Shown here in pieces: positions 7,368 to 18,156 of a stretch of DNA of 39,624 bases. The stretch lies in NCBI RefSeq assembly GCF_004117855.1, contig NZ_QWBW01000018.1, positions 1 to 39,624 on the forward strand. Direction: 5' to 3'. The position numbers and the translations under genes were made by a program. The stretch is from Modicisalibacter coralii (GTDB lineage Bacteria > Pseudomonadota > Gammaproteobacteria > Pseudomonadales > Halomonadaceae). The notes under the pieces were generated by a model. The model saw only the letters and a list, made by a program, of their open reading frames with translations. It had not been told where the DNA came from and ran no database searches. The stretch's first letter is position 1, and each line of letters starts with the position of its first letter.

Positions 7368-7506
7368 GCTTTGTCTGAAAAATGTCTGCGCTCGGCCATA
7401 CGGCGTTAAAATTTGACTCAAAATGCTCATTTACGGCTTGTAAACTCCGCTTTTTCGTCAATTTTTGCCTTGTCTGGCCATCGCTCGTCGATTTTTCAGA
7501 CAGAGC
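7368..7506 (+). repeat. Intergenic palindromic repeat, copy B
   Basis: The best-preserved ends: GCTTTGTCTGAAAAAT (7368-7383) and its inverted partner at 7491-7506 match at 15 of 16 positions, with a perfect 12-base core. Inside lie CTCGGCCATACGGCGTTAAAA, CAAAATGCTCA, the centre TTTAC-GGCTT-GTAAA, then CTCCGCTTTTTCGTC and TTTTTGCCTTGTCT. It sits between the SMR gene and the TrmB-like gene, both on the minus strand, and can fold over its whole length. Confidence 0.8.
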
Positions 7507-7535
7507 TTGGCCGTGATCCCGGGGATGTCGAATCC

Positions 7536-8228
7536 TCAAGGCCCGGGCACGAGCCCCGGATCGTGGGGCAGATCGAGACACAGCCGCCACAGGGGCTGGC
7601 CGCTTTCGGCGTACTTGCGCTCGAAGGGCGTGAGGTAGCTCCCCGCCGGCGCGAAGGCACCCACCGCCGGCGCCGCGAGGCCGGCCTCGGCCGTTGCCAG
7701 CGCGAACTCCTCGACATAGACGCGCCAGTTGGAGCGCAATTCGAGACGCCCGCCCAGCGCCAGCAGCGTCGGAAAGACCGAATGACCGTGCCAGCGCAGC
7801 TTGAGCTGGGAGGCCTTGGGATAGGGGTTGGGATAGAGCAGATAGTGATGGCTGGGCCGCCAGCCCTCGGCCAGCGCCAGGCGCCAGAAGTCCACCAGAT
7901 CGGCCCGCACCAGCAACGCGTTGTCGGGCAGCTCGCCGTGGTCGCGCGCCAGGCGATCGGCGCTGCGATCGATGCCGATCACCGCATGGCCGGGATGACG
8001 CCGGGCCAGCTCGCGGCTCGACAGGCCCACCCCGCACCCGGCATCGAGAATCAGCGGCCGGTCCTGCGCGGCGAACCAGTCCCTGGCGCGGGCGAAGGCG
8101 TCGCGGGTGTGATCGGCGATCGGCTTGCGCCAGGGGTGGCTCAGGGCGCGGGCAACGCGACGCGGGAGAGCATCGTGGGGGCCGCGCTGATTACTGGTGA
8201 CGGAGCGGGAAATGGCGTGCATGAGCAT
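7536..8228 (-). CDS. TrmB-like SAM-dependent methyltransferase
   Basis: About 230 residues with a Rossmann methyltransferase fold: motif I LILDAGCGVGLSS, acidic end of strand 2 (VIGIDRS), then LLYPNPYPK, the counterpart of FPDPWPK in TrmB, the tRNA (guanine-N7) methyltransferase. Substitution of YPNPYPK for the canonical FPDPWPK and the missing HHKRR segment (here ASQLKLRWHGH) suggest a paralog and not the housekeeping TrmB, so the substrate is uncertain. Two in-frame ATGs (8228 and 8222) lack a strong ribosome-binding site; the longer frame to 8324 includes non-conserved sequence and overlaps a putative operator. It is divergent from fabY. Confidence 0.75.
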   Translation of the reverse strand: MLMHAISRSVTSNQRGPHDALPRRVARALSHPWRKPIADHTRDAFARARDWFAAQDRPLILDAGCGVGLSSRELARRHPGHAVIGIDRSADRLARDHGELPDNALLVRADLVDFWRLALAEGWRPSHHYLLYPNPYPKASQLKLRWHGHSVFPTLLALGGRLELRSNWRVYVEEFALATAEAGLAAPAVGAFAPAGSYLTPFERKYAESGQPLWRLCLDLPHDPGLVPGP

Positions 8229-8321
8229 TCGGTTGACGTGGACGGCGCCCAGTCTACCAGCCCCCGCCGGCAAAAAAACGGCGCATCCGGAGAGAACGCG
8301 CCGACACCAACTCGTATGACT

Positions 8322-8335
8322 CAAACAGCCGTTTC
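8322..8335. promoter_or_regulatory. PsrA-like box 1
   Basis: CAAACAGCCGTTTC fits the published consensus of PsrA, a fatty-acid-responsive TetR repressor of Pseudomonas (G/C-AAAC-N2-4-GTTT-G/C). It lies 94 bp upstream of the TrmB-like start and about 240 bp upstream of fabY. Its centre is exactly 40 bp from box 2, about four helical turns. Confidence 0.5.
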
Positions 8336-8361
8336 ATCATAGCCCGATTCATGAGCGCATT

Positions 8362-8375
8362 CAAACAATCGTTTG
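8362..8375. promoter_or_regulatory. PsrA-like box 2
   Basis: CAAACAATCGTTTG is a perfect fit to the PsrA consensus and part of a 6+4+6 palindrome (TCAAAC-AATC-GTTTGA). It lies 55 bp upstream of the predicted fabY -35 element. Which TetR-type protein binds it in this organism cannot be told from the window. Confidence 0.6.
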
Positions 8376-8429
8376 ACGACCGGATCGATCGATCTCCTCC
8401 TCTCGGGGTCGCTGCGTCGTGCCCGCGGC

Positions 8430-8459
8430 ATGACGCCACTACGGGCCAGGTGCTATCAT
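8430..8459 (+). promoter_or_regulatory. Probable sigma70 promoter of fabY
   Basis: ATGACG (8430-8435) and TATCAT (8454-8459) are separated by 18 bases. The -10 matches the consensus at five of six positions. Transcription would start near 8466, giving a leader of about 110 bases before the TTG start of fabY. Confidence 0.4.
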
Positions 8460-8577
8460 CGCGCTCCGGGCCCGGCATGGCGCACGCTGCGGCCCGGCTG
8501 TCTCGCACACCGATGCAACCCTGACGGTGCTGCGCTGTCAGGACTCGTAGACTCAACAGCACAACGAGGGATGTGGC

Positions 8578-11390
<2,813 letters not shown>

Positions 11391-11534
11391 GCCGCGCACT
11401 GCTCCCGCGCCGAAGTAACACCGTGGGGGCGCGAGTGCCCCTGCCCTCCCCTCTCGGGGGCGGTCTCGCGCTAGTGCGCAAACCGTCGATTCGCACCGTG
11501 CCGCCGGCGCGCGTATCCTGAGCGCCTTTCGACG

Positions 11535-12935
11535 ATGCCAGCCCCGCATCCGCACGCGCCACCCCACGAGGACGACCGTTTGCCCACCGCCAACGCCCCC
11601 AATCGCCGGGTCTGGACCCTGGCCTGGCCGATCATTCTCTCCAACGTCACGGTACCGCTGCTCGGCCTGGTGGACACCGCCGTGGTCGGCCATCTACCGG
11701 AATCGCGCTTCCTGGCCGGGGTGACGCTGGGGGCGACGCTGTTCAGCTTTCTCTACTGGGGCTTCGGCTTCCTGCGCATGGGCACCACGGGGCTCACCTC
11801 GCAGGCGGTGGGCCGCGAGGACGACACCGCGGTGCGCAACCTGCTCGGCCAGTCGCTGCTGCTGGCGGCGCTGATCGGCACGCTGCTGATCGCGCTGTCG
11901 CAGCCGCTCACCGCGCTCGGCCTGTGGCTGCTCGACGGCAGCCGCGAGGCCACCGCACTGGCCCGGGAGTACGCCGCCATCCGCTTTCTCTCGGCGCCGG
12001 CGGTGCTCGCCAACTATGCGATCCTCGGCTGGTTTCTCGGCCAGCAGAACAGCCGCGTGACGCTGGCGATCATGGTCACCACCAACAGCGTCAACATCGT
12101 CCTCGACCTGATCTTCGTGGCCGGCCTGGGGATGACCAGCGACGGCGTGGCCTGGGCGACGGTGATCGCCGATTACACGGCGCTGGCGCTGGGACTGTGG
12201 CTGGTGCGACGCCAGTTGCGTGCGCTCGGCGGACGCTTTCTCGGCGAACGACTGTGGCGGCTCGCGGCCTACACCGAGCTGTTCCAGGTCAACGGGCAGC
12301 TGTTCCTGCGTACCCTGGGGCTGCTCTTCGCCACGGCCTTCTTCACCCGCCAGGGCGCCAGCCAGGGCGACGTGATCCTCGCCGCCAATGCCGTGCTGCT
12401 GCAGTTCGTGATGCTCACCTCCTACGGGCTGGATGGCTTCGCCCATGCCGCGGAGGCCCTGACCGGGCGCGCCATCGGCCGACGCGACTGGCGGGAATTC
12501 GTCAGTGCGGTAGCGGCGGCGACGCGCTTCTCGCTGCTCACCACCGGCGCGGCCATGCTGGTCTTCGCCGTGGCCGGCCACCTCCTGATAGCGCTGCTCA
12601 CCGATCTGCCCAAGGTGCGCGACGTCGCCGCCGACTACCTGCCCTGGATGGTGCTGATGCCGGCACTGGCGGTCTGGAGCTATCTGCTCGACGGGGTATT
12701 CATCGGCGCCACGGCCACCCGCGAGATGCGCAACAGCATCCTTGCCGGGCTGGCGGTCTACCTGCCGGCCTGGTGGCTCGCCACCGGGCCGCTGGGGCTG
12801 GGCAACCATGGCCTGTGGCTGGCCTTCGTGCTGTTCACGGCGGTGCGCTCGGCGACGCTGGGCGGCTACTATCTGTATTACCGGCGCACGCGCTGGAGCG
12901 GCCAGGCATCCGCGGCACTGCCCGGCGAGCGTTGA
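11535..12935 (+). CDS. dinF: MATE-family efflux transporter, DinF type
   Basis: A 466-residue inner-membrane protein with about 12 helices in two MatE halves. The first half starts with RRVWTLAWPIILSNVTVPLLGLVDTAVVGHL, the conserved entry of DinF-type MATE carriers, with GTTGLTSQAVG at the end of helix 2. These carriers export drugs or metabolites using H+ or Na+. The ATG at 11535 has no clear ribosome-binding site; a TTG 15 codons downstream (11580) has GAGG at seven-base spacing and is a credible alternative start that would remove a Pro/His-rich leader. AtoE-like carrier gene follows 71 bp later. Confidence 0.88.
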   Translation: MPAPHPHAPPHEDDRLPTANAPNRRVWTLAWPIILSNVTVPLLGLVDTAVVGHLPESRFLAGVTLGATLFSFLYWGFGFLRMGTTGLTSQAVGREDDTAVRNLLGQSLLLAALIGTLLIALSQPLTALGLWLLDGSREATALAREYAAIRFLSAPAVLANYAILGWFLGQQNSRVTLAIMVTTNSVNIVLDLIFVAGLGMTSDGVAWATVIADYTALALGLWLVRRQLRALGGRFLGERLWRLAAYTELFQVNGQLFLRTLGLLFATAFFTRQGASQGDVILAANAVLLQFVMLTSYGLDGFAHAAEALTGRAIGRRDWREFVSAVAAATRFSLLTTGAAMLVFAVAGHLLIALLTDLPKVRDVAADYLPWMVLMPALAVWSYLLDGVFIGATATREMRNSILAGLAVYLPAWWLATGPLGLGNHGLWLAFVLFTAVRSATLGGYYLYYRRTRWSGQASAALPGER

Positions 12936-13006
12936 AGCCGGTTGCGGCGCCGCCCCGAGGGGTGCGCTACGGTTGGAAAAAACCTCGACAACAAACGAGA
13001 CTCGTC

Positions 13007-14326
13007 ATGCTCAAGACTCTGTCGCGACCGGCGGTAAAACTGGTCGAACGCTACCTGCCCGATCCCTATATCTTCGTACTGCTGCTGACGCTGGTCGCCG
13101 CCGCGGCGGCGATCGGCGTCGAGCGCCAGACGCCGCTGGCGGTGCTGCGCTTCTGGGGCGACGGCTTCTGGAACCTGCTGACCTTCTCGATGCAGATGCT
13201 GCTGGTGCTGGTCGCCGGCTTCATGCTCGCCAGTTCGCCGCCGGTCCAGCGCATCCTCGCCCGGCTGGCCGCCCAGGCGGGCACACCGGCGCGGGCGATC
13301 GTGCTGGTGACGCTGGTCTCGCTGGCGGCGAGCTGGCTCAACTGGGGGTTCGGCCTGGTGGTCGGGGCGCTGTTCGCCAAGGAACTGGCCCGCCAGATTC
13401 GGGTCGACTACCGTCTGCTGATCGCCAGCGCCTATTCGGGCTTCGTCGTCTGGCACGGTGGGCTGGCCGGCTCGATCCCGCTGGTGATCGCCACGCCGGG
13501 TCACTTCGCCGCGGACCGGATCGGCGTGATTCCCACCAGCGAGACGATCTTCTCGTTTTTCAATCTGGCCATCCTGGTGGTGCTGTTCGCGGTGGTACCG
13601 CTGATCAACCGGCTGATGCTGCCCGACGAGTCGGACAGCGTCTACGTCGATGCCGACAAGCTGGGCAAGCCGGCCTCGGCCGAGGCCCGCCCGCTCATCG
13701 AACGTCCGGCCGAACACCTCGAGAACAGCAAGACCCTGGCCTGGCTGGTGGGCATTCCGGGTCTGCTGTTCCTGCTCGATCACTTCCTGCTGCGCGGCGG
13801 CGGGCTCAACCTGAACATCATCAACTTCCTGTTCCTGTTCCTGGCCATCGTGCTGCACCGCACGCCACGCCGACTGCTCGACAGCCTGCACGAGGCGATC
13901 AAGGGCGGCGCCGGCATCGTCATCCAGTTCCCCTTCTACGCCGGGATCATGGCGATCATGGTCCAGTCCGGGCTCGCCGAGACCCTGTCGCAGGGCTTCG
14001 TGTCGATCGCCAACGCCCAGACCCTGCCGTTCTGGTCGTTCATCAGCGCCGGCGTGGTCAACCTCTTCGTGCCCTCCGGCGGCGGCCAGTGGGCGGTCCA
14101 GGCACCGGTGATGCTGCCGGCGGCGCAGGCGCTGGGCGCGGACATCCCGCGCATCGCCATGGCGGTGGCCTGGGGCGACGCCTGGACCAACCTGCTGCAG
14201 CCCTTCTGGGCCCTGCCGGTACTGGCGATCGCCGGGCTCAAGGCCAAGGACATCATGGGCTTCTGCCTGATCCAGCTGTTCGTCACCGGCGCGATCATCG
14301 CCCTGGGGCTGACTTTCGTGCCCTGA
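13007..14326 (+). CDS. atoE: Short-chain fatty acid transporter, AtoE type
   Basis: A 439-residue, very hydrophobic inner-membrane protein of the SCFA_trans family. Landmarks are the N-terminal ERYLPDPYIFVLLLTL, SLAASWLNWGFGLVVGALFAKEL, and the C-terminal VNLFVPSGGGQWAVQ and AVAWGDAWTNLLQPFWALP, all characteristic of AtoE-like carriers. E. coli AtoE takes up acetoacetate and short-chain fatty acids. No ato catabolic genes are adjacent; the next gene is an acyl-CoA thioesterase, which links the pair loosely to acyl metabolism. The ATG at 13007 gives the usual family N-terminus; a GAGA lies upstream. Confidence 0.9.
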   Translation: MLKTLSRPAVKLVERYLPDPYIFVLLLTLVAAAAAIGVERQTPLAVLRFWGDGFWNLLTFSMQMLLVLVAGFMLASSPPVQRILARLAAQAGTPARAIVLVTLVSLAASWLNWGFGLVVGALFAKELARQIRVDYRLLIASAYSGFVVWHGGLAGSIPLVIATPGHFAADRIGVIPTSETIFSFFNLAILVVLFAVVPLINRLMLPDESDSVYVDADKLGKPASAEARPLIERPAEHLENSKTLAWLVGIPGLLFLLDHFLLRGGGLNLNIINFLFLFLAIVLHRTPRRLLDSLHEAIKGGAGIVIQFPFYAGIMAIMVQSGLAETLSQGFVSIANAQTLPFWSFISAGVVNLFVPSGGGQWAVQAPVMLPAAQALGADIPRIAMAVAWGDAWTNLLQPFWALPVLAIAGLKAKDIMGFCLIQLFVTGAIIALGLTFVP

Positions 14327-14399
14327 CCCCCGGCCGGCACTCATCATGGCGGGGCAAAACGTGTTACACCTAACGGCAAAACCACCGGCAGGACACACG

Positions 14400-14909
14400 A
14401 TGAATCCCGACGACATGCCCCGCCAGCACGAACTGACCATGACCGTGCTGATGACGCCCGACATGGCCAACTTCAGCGGCAAGGTACACGGCGGCGCGAT
14501 CCTCAAGAAACTCGACGAGGTGGCCTACGCCTGTGCCAGCCGCTACTCCGGCAGCTATGTGGTGACGCTGTCGGTCGATCAGGTGCTGTTCAAGCAGCCG
14601 ATCCACGTCGGCGAACTGGTGACGTTCCTGGCCTCGGTCAATCACGTCGGCCGCTCGTCGATGGAGATCGGCGTCAAGGTGGTGGCCGAATCGATTCAGG
14701 AGAAAGTCATTCGCCATACCAACAGCTGCTACCTGACGATGGTCGCGGTCGACTCCCAGGGCCAGCCGGTCGAGGTGCCGCCGCTCAGGCTGGAAACGCC
14801 GCTGCAGCAGCTGCGCTTCGAGAAGGCCACGCTGCGCAAGGAACTGCGCAAGCAGGCCGAGCAGGCCTCTCGCGAGCACGACGCCCAGTACACGCATCAA
14901 CCGCGTTGA
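14400..14909 (+). CDS. Hotdog-fold acyl-CoA thioesterase (YciA/BACH type)
   Basis: A 169-residue single hotdog domain. MTPDMANFSGKVHGGAILKK contains the N-F-x-G-x-V-HGG-x-L/I pattern around the central helix, with D39 of KLDEVAYACA as the likely catalytic acid; VTLSVDQVLFKQPIHVGE follows as expected for acyl-CoA hydrolases. The enzymes hydrolyse acyl-CoA to free acid and CoA in the cytosol. The ATG at 14400 follows AGGA with good spacing; an upstream ATG at 14346 would add 18 non-conserved residues and is rejected. A charged C-terminal helix (about residues 140-160) is an extension over the minimal fold. Confidence 0.9.
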   Translation: MNPDDMPRQHELTMTVLMTPDMANFSGKVHGGAILKKLDEVAYACASRYSGSYVVTLSVDQVLFKQPIHVGELVTFLASVNHVGRSSMEIGVKVVAESIQEKVIRHTNSCYLTMVAVDSQGQPVEVPPLRLETPLQQLRFEKATLRKELRKQAEQASREHDAQYTHQPR

Positions 14910-14943
14910 GCGGCTTGACCGTCACCGCCCGCCAGGAGGCCGA

Positions 14944-15927
14944 ATGAAATCGTCGCCGCTCAGCGAACGCCTGGGTCTGGCCTGGGACCTGCTGATCATC
15001 ACGCTGGTGATCGTCAATCTCGGCCTGCTGCTGTTCGACAGCCTCTATCTGCTGCCCCCGTTGCGCGAGGGCTTCGCGGCCGTCGCGCCGGGGCTGGAAG
15101 CGGCCTACGCCGATCACATCCACGCCCACTTCTTCGCGATCGACCTGGCGTTCGTCAGCGTCTATGTGCTCGACGTGCTGTTCGGCTGGGCGGTGGCGAT
15201 CATCGAGCACCGCTATCATCGCTGGTTCTTCTACCCCTTCGTGCACTGGTACGACGTGCTCGGCTGCATTCCGCTGGTCGGCTTTCGCTGGCTGCGCGTG
15301 CTGCGCGTGTTCGCCCTGCTCCACCGCCTGCAGCGCCTGGGACTGATCGATGTACGCCGCTGGGCCCTGTTCCAGGGGGCCCACAAGTACTACGAGATCC
15401 TGCTCGAGGAGATCTCAGACCGTGTCGCGGTTCGCCTGATCGGCAGCATCCAGGAGGAGGTCCGCCACAGCAACACCCTGTCGCGGCGGCTCGCCGACGA
15501 GGTGGTGGCGCCGCGCAAGGAACAGCTGGTGGAGGAGATCGCCGAACGGCTGGAAACGGGACTCGAGGGTATCTATGCCAACAACCGGGCCCTGATCGCC
15601 CGCTACGTCAGCGCCCTGGTGGGCCGGACCCTGCAGGAGAGCCCGGAAATCCAGCGCCTGCACCGGCTGCCGATGGGTCGGCAGTTCACCGGCGCCATGG
15701 ACCAGGCACTCAGCGACCTGGCCAGCCGGCTGATCCACGAAGCGGTCGGCGGCCTGCGCTCGCCGGAGTTCTCGCAACTGCTGCGGCGCGCCGCCGACAG
15801 TGGCATGGATGTGCTGCTGGTCAGCGACCGGCGCAGCGAGCGGATCACCGAACAGGTGCTGATCGAGGTCCTCGAGCTGCTCAAGGAGCAGGTCGCCACC
15901 AAGCGCTGGCAGACCAAGTACGACTGA
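14944..15927 (+). CDS. Voltage-sensor-like membrane protein without a pore domain
   Basis: A 327-residue protein. The first 140 residues look like the S1-S4 part of a voltage-gated channel: S1 (LLIITLVIVNLGLLLF), S2 (FFAIDLAFVSVYVLDVLFGW) with acidic residues, S3 (HWYDVLGCIPLVGF) and S4-like RWLRVLRVFALLHRLQRL, with positive residues at three- to four-residue spacing. No S5-pore-S6 follows; instead there are about 190 hydrophilic, helix-rich residues (EEISDRVAVRLIGSIQEEV and on), probably cytoplasmic and coiled. The start follows AGGAGG. It could be a voltage-sensor-only protein or a membrane-anchored scaffold; activity is unknown. It follows the thioesterase by 34 bp. Confidence 0.7.
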   Translation: MKSSPLSERLGLAWDLLIITLVIVNLGLLLFDSLYLLPPLREGFAAVAPGLEAAYADHIHAHFFAIDLAFVSVYVLDVLFGWAVAIIEHRYHRWFFYPFVHWYDVLGCIPLVGFRWLRVLRVFALLHRLQRLGLIDVRRWALFQGAHKYYEILLEEISDRVAVRLIGSIQEEVRHSNTLSRRLADEVVAPRKEQLVEEIAERLETGLEGIYANNRALIARYVSALVGRTLQESPEIQRLHRLPMGRQFTGAMDQALSDLASRLIHEAVGGLRSPEFSQLLRRAADSGMDVLLVSDRRSERITEQVLIEVLELLKEQVATKRWQTKYD

Positions 15928-16006
15928 TCACTCGATGGCCAGCAGCGTGTAGGGCGCCTCGCTGGCATGGCGCTCGTCGCCGCCGAATGCAACCGGCCAC
16001 GGGGCG

Positions 16007-17401
16007 CTACAGGGTACGCCAGGGGTGGCCCGCGGGTGCCTCGAGGGTGGTGGCGATCGCCGTCAACGCCCGCTCCAGGGCCGGCCGGTCGGGTGCCGCG
16101 CTGGGGCACAGCCGGATCGCCTGGGGCACCGGCTCGCTGCCCACGCAGAACGGCTCGCCGCCGGTCACCCGCACGCCGTGCCGCTCGAGCTGACCGAGCA
16201 GCGCACCGGCCCGCCAGCCCTCGGGCAGGTTCAGCCAGAGATGCGAGCCATGGACCTGCCCCCGCGGCGAGTAGGCTGCCAGCCGCGCCAGGGCCAGCCG
16301 CTGCCGTTCCGCGGTCTCCTCGACCTGCCAGGCGAGCAGGCGGTCGGCCGCCCCGCTGTCGATCCAGCGACACACCGCCTCGACCATCAGCGGCGGTACC
16401 ATCCAGCTCTGCGCCAGCAGCAGATTGGCCAGCCGCTCGTGAAGCACCGCCGGCGCCCGCATCACGCCGACCCGCAGCCCGCCGGCGATCACCTTCGAGG
16501 TACTGAACAGGTACAGCGTGCGCTCCGGCGCCAGGCGATAGAGCGGGGTATCGCGCGCCTGGGGCGGCATGTACTGAACGCCATCCTCGACCAGCCAGAT
16601 GTCGTGCTGCCTAGCCAGCTCGACCAGTTGGTGGCGGCGGGCTTCAGCGAGTCGCGCGCCGGTGGGATTGTTCTGTTCGGGGGTCACATAGACCAGCCGC
16701 GGTGGCTGCTGGGCGCAAAGCCGCGCCAGGGCGTCGACATCGATCCCGTCATCGTCGAGCGGCATCCGCAACAGCTTGCGGTGGCACTGCTGGGCGGCAT
16801 TGATCAGCCCGGGATAGGTCAGCGCCGCACAGGCGATACGCTCGCCGGGTTGGGTCAGGGCGTGCAGGGCGAGAAAGATCCCGTGTTGGCCGCCCAGGGT
16901 AATGGTCAGCTCGTCGGCGTCCATGGGCAAGCCCAGCGCGGTCAGCCAGCGCGCCAGAACGGCGCGATGCCGGGTCGTGCCGCGTTCGCCCTGATACCCC
17001 ACCGCCTGTGCCAGCGCCTCGGGGTCGGCGGCGATCGACGTCAATGCCTCGGCGAGTCCGGCGGGCCGGTCGGGGTGCGGCGGGGGCAGACTGAGACTGA
17101 GATCGATCAGCCCGGGCGGCGCCTCGGCGGCGACGTGGCGAAAGCCGCTGTCGGGCGCGGCGCGCTCGCGCACATAGGTGCCACTGCCGACCCGCGCCTC
17201 GACCAGATCGCGACGCTCGGCCTCGGCATAGGCGCGGGTCACGGTGCCCACGGTGACACCGAGAGCATCGGCAAGCCGGCGTTGCGGCGGCAACCGCTGG
17301 CCGGGAGTCAGCTCCCCGTCGGCGATCGCCGCGGCGATGGCATCGGCCAGTGCGCGATAGCGGGTGCCGTCTGACGGCAGTTCGGGTACCCAGAATGTCA
17401 T
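16007..17401 (-). CDS. MocR-type regulator (GntR HTH fused to aminotransferase-like domain)
   Basis: A 464-residue protein. Residues 12-80 form a GntR winged helix (LPPQRRLADALGVTVGTVTRAYAEAE, then VGSGTYV); residues 95-464 are a fold-type I aminotransferase domain with NNPTG (244-248), VEDGVQY (D273) and the PLP lysine K303 in STSKVIAGG. MocR proteins bind PLP and an amino compound and control one or a few neighbouring genes. This one is divergent from a LysE-family exporter with 94 bp between the starts, the usual arrangement of a regulator with its target. The aminotransferase domain need not be catalytic. Confidence 0.9.
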   Translation of the reverse strand: MTFWVPELPSDGTRYRALADAIAAAIADGELTPGQRLPPQRRLADALGVTVGTVTRAYAEAERRDLVEARVGSGTYVRERAAPDSGFRHVAAEAPPGLIDLSLSLPPPHPDRPAGLAEALTSIAADPEALAQAVGYQGERGTTRHRAVLARWLTALGLPMDADELTITLGGQHGIFLALHALTQPGERIACAALTYPGLINAAQQCHRKLLRMPLDDDGIDVDALARLCAQQPPRLVYVTPEQNNPTGARLAEARRHQLVELARQHDIWLVEDGVQYMPPQARDTPLYRLAPERTLYLFSTSKVIAGGLRVGVMRAPAVLHERLANLLLAQSWMVPPLMVEAVCRWIDSGAADRLLAWQVEETAERQRLALARLAAYSPRGQVHGSHLWLNLPEGWRAGALLGQLERHGVRVTGGEPFCVGSEPVPQAIRLCPSAAPDRPALERALTAIATTLEAPAGHPWRTL

Positions 17402-17417
17402 GGTGACAATAAATCCG

Positions 17418-17445
17418 TTGACGCCCTATCTGCGCCAATTATCCT
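17418..17445 (+). promoter_or_regulatory. Probable sigma70 promoter of the LysE-family exporter
   Basis: TTGACG (17418-17423) and TATCCT (17440-17445) are 16 bases apart. The -35 matches five of six consensus bases. Transcription from about 17452 would give a leader of roughly 44 bases that includes the palindrome at 17480-17495. Confidence 0.45.
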
Positions 17446-17479
17446 TCCTTTACGCGCACAATTCAAAGAACCCTTAAAA

Positions 17480-17495
17480 ATTGTAGGCATACAAT
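17480..17495. promoter_or_regulatory. Palindrome directly before the exporter start
   Basis: ATTGTA-GGCA-TACAAT is a perfect 6+4+6 inverted repeat that ends on the base before the ATG and includes the GTAGG that would serve as ribosome-binding site. It could be a MocR operator, or an RNA hairpin hiding the ribosome-binding site. Confidence 0.45.
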
Positions 17496-18098
17496 ATGGA
17501 AGCGTTCGCCACCCTCGGCCCTGCGGCCCTCTACATGATCTCGATGACCCTGACCCCCGGTCCCAACAACCTGATGCTCACCGCCTCGGGGGCCAACTAC
17601 GGCTACTGGCGGACGTTGCCACACATCCTCGGCATCCTGGCCGGCTGCTGCGTGCTGTTTTCGGCCATCGCCCTGGGCCTGGGCCTGCTGTTCGAGCGCT
17701 ATCCGCTGTTCCAGTCGCTGCTCAAGATCGTCGGCAGCGGCTATCTGCTGTACCTGGCCTGGAAGATCGCCAGCGCACCACCCCCCGACCTGAGTCTGCG
17801 CGGCAGCGGCCGGCCGCTGACTTTCTGGCAGGCTGCGGCCTTTCAGTTCGCCAATCCCAAGGCCTGGGTGATGGGCCTGGCGCTGATGGCGGGTTTTCTG
17901 CCGGAGGGCGGTACCCCCTGGCTGGCTGCGCTGCTGCTGGCCGGGTTCGCCGAACTGGTCGCGCTGCCCTGCATCTCGCTGTGGGCGGGTTTCGGCATCG
18001 CCGTGGGGCGCACGCTGAAAACGCCGCGCGCCTGGCGGATCTTCAACGTGACGATGGGGGCGATGACGGCGGGCTGCGTGATCTTCATCCTGGGCTGA
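17496..18098 (+). CDS. LysE/RhtB-family amino acid exporter
   Basis: A 200-residue inner-membrane protein with about six helices. The N-terminal SMTLTPGPNNLMLTASGANYG is the LysE-family signature, and FQFANPKAWVMGLAL in the second half is the internal counterpart (NPKAW). Members export basic amino acids, homoserine/threonine, cysteine metabolites or related compounds by proton antiport; the substrate is not evident. It is divergent from the MocR-type gene, whose ligand is probably the exported compound or a precursor. The start at 17496 has only a weak GTAGG, eight bases upstream. Confidence 0.9.
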   Translation: MEAFATLGPAALYMISMTLTPGPNNLMLTASGANYGYWRTLPHILGILAGCCVLFSAIALGLGLLFERYPLFQSLLKIVGSGYLLYLAWKIASAPPPDLSLRGSGRPLTFWQAAAFQFANPKAWVMGLALMAGFLPEGGTPWLAALLLAGFAELVALPCISLWAGFGIAVGRTLKTPRAWRIFNVTMGAMTAGCVIFILG

Positions 18099-18156
18099 AG
18101 GCCGGCCGCCGTGGCAATTCTTGGCAATCGCTTAAGTTTAGCTCGCTCGTGACGAT

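Noticed and set aside
11924-13006. Upstream extension of the AtoE frame through the MATE gene
   Set aside because: The frame is open but Arg/Gly/Ala-rich and unlike any carrier; the AtoE protein begins at 13007 with a conserved N-terminus.
15928-16006. Protein-like reading (PWPVAFGGDERHASEAPYTLLAIE and similar) after the MocR gene
   Set aside because: Only 25 codons without a start, in the gap between convergent genes; no family recognised, and it could be chance.
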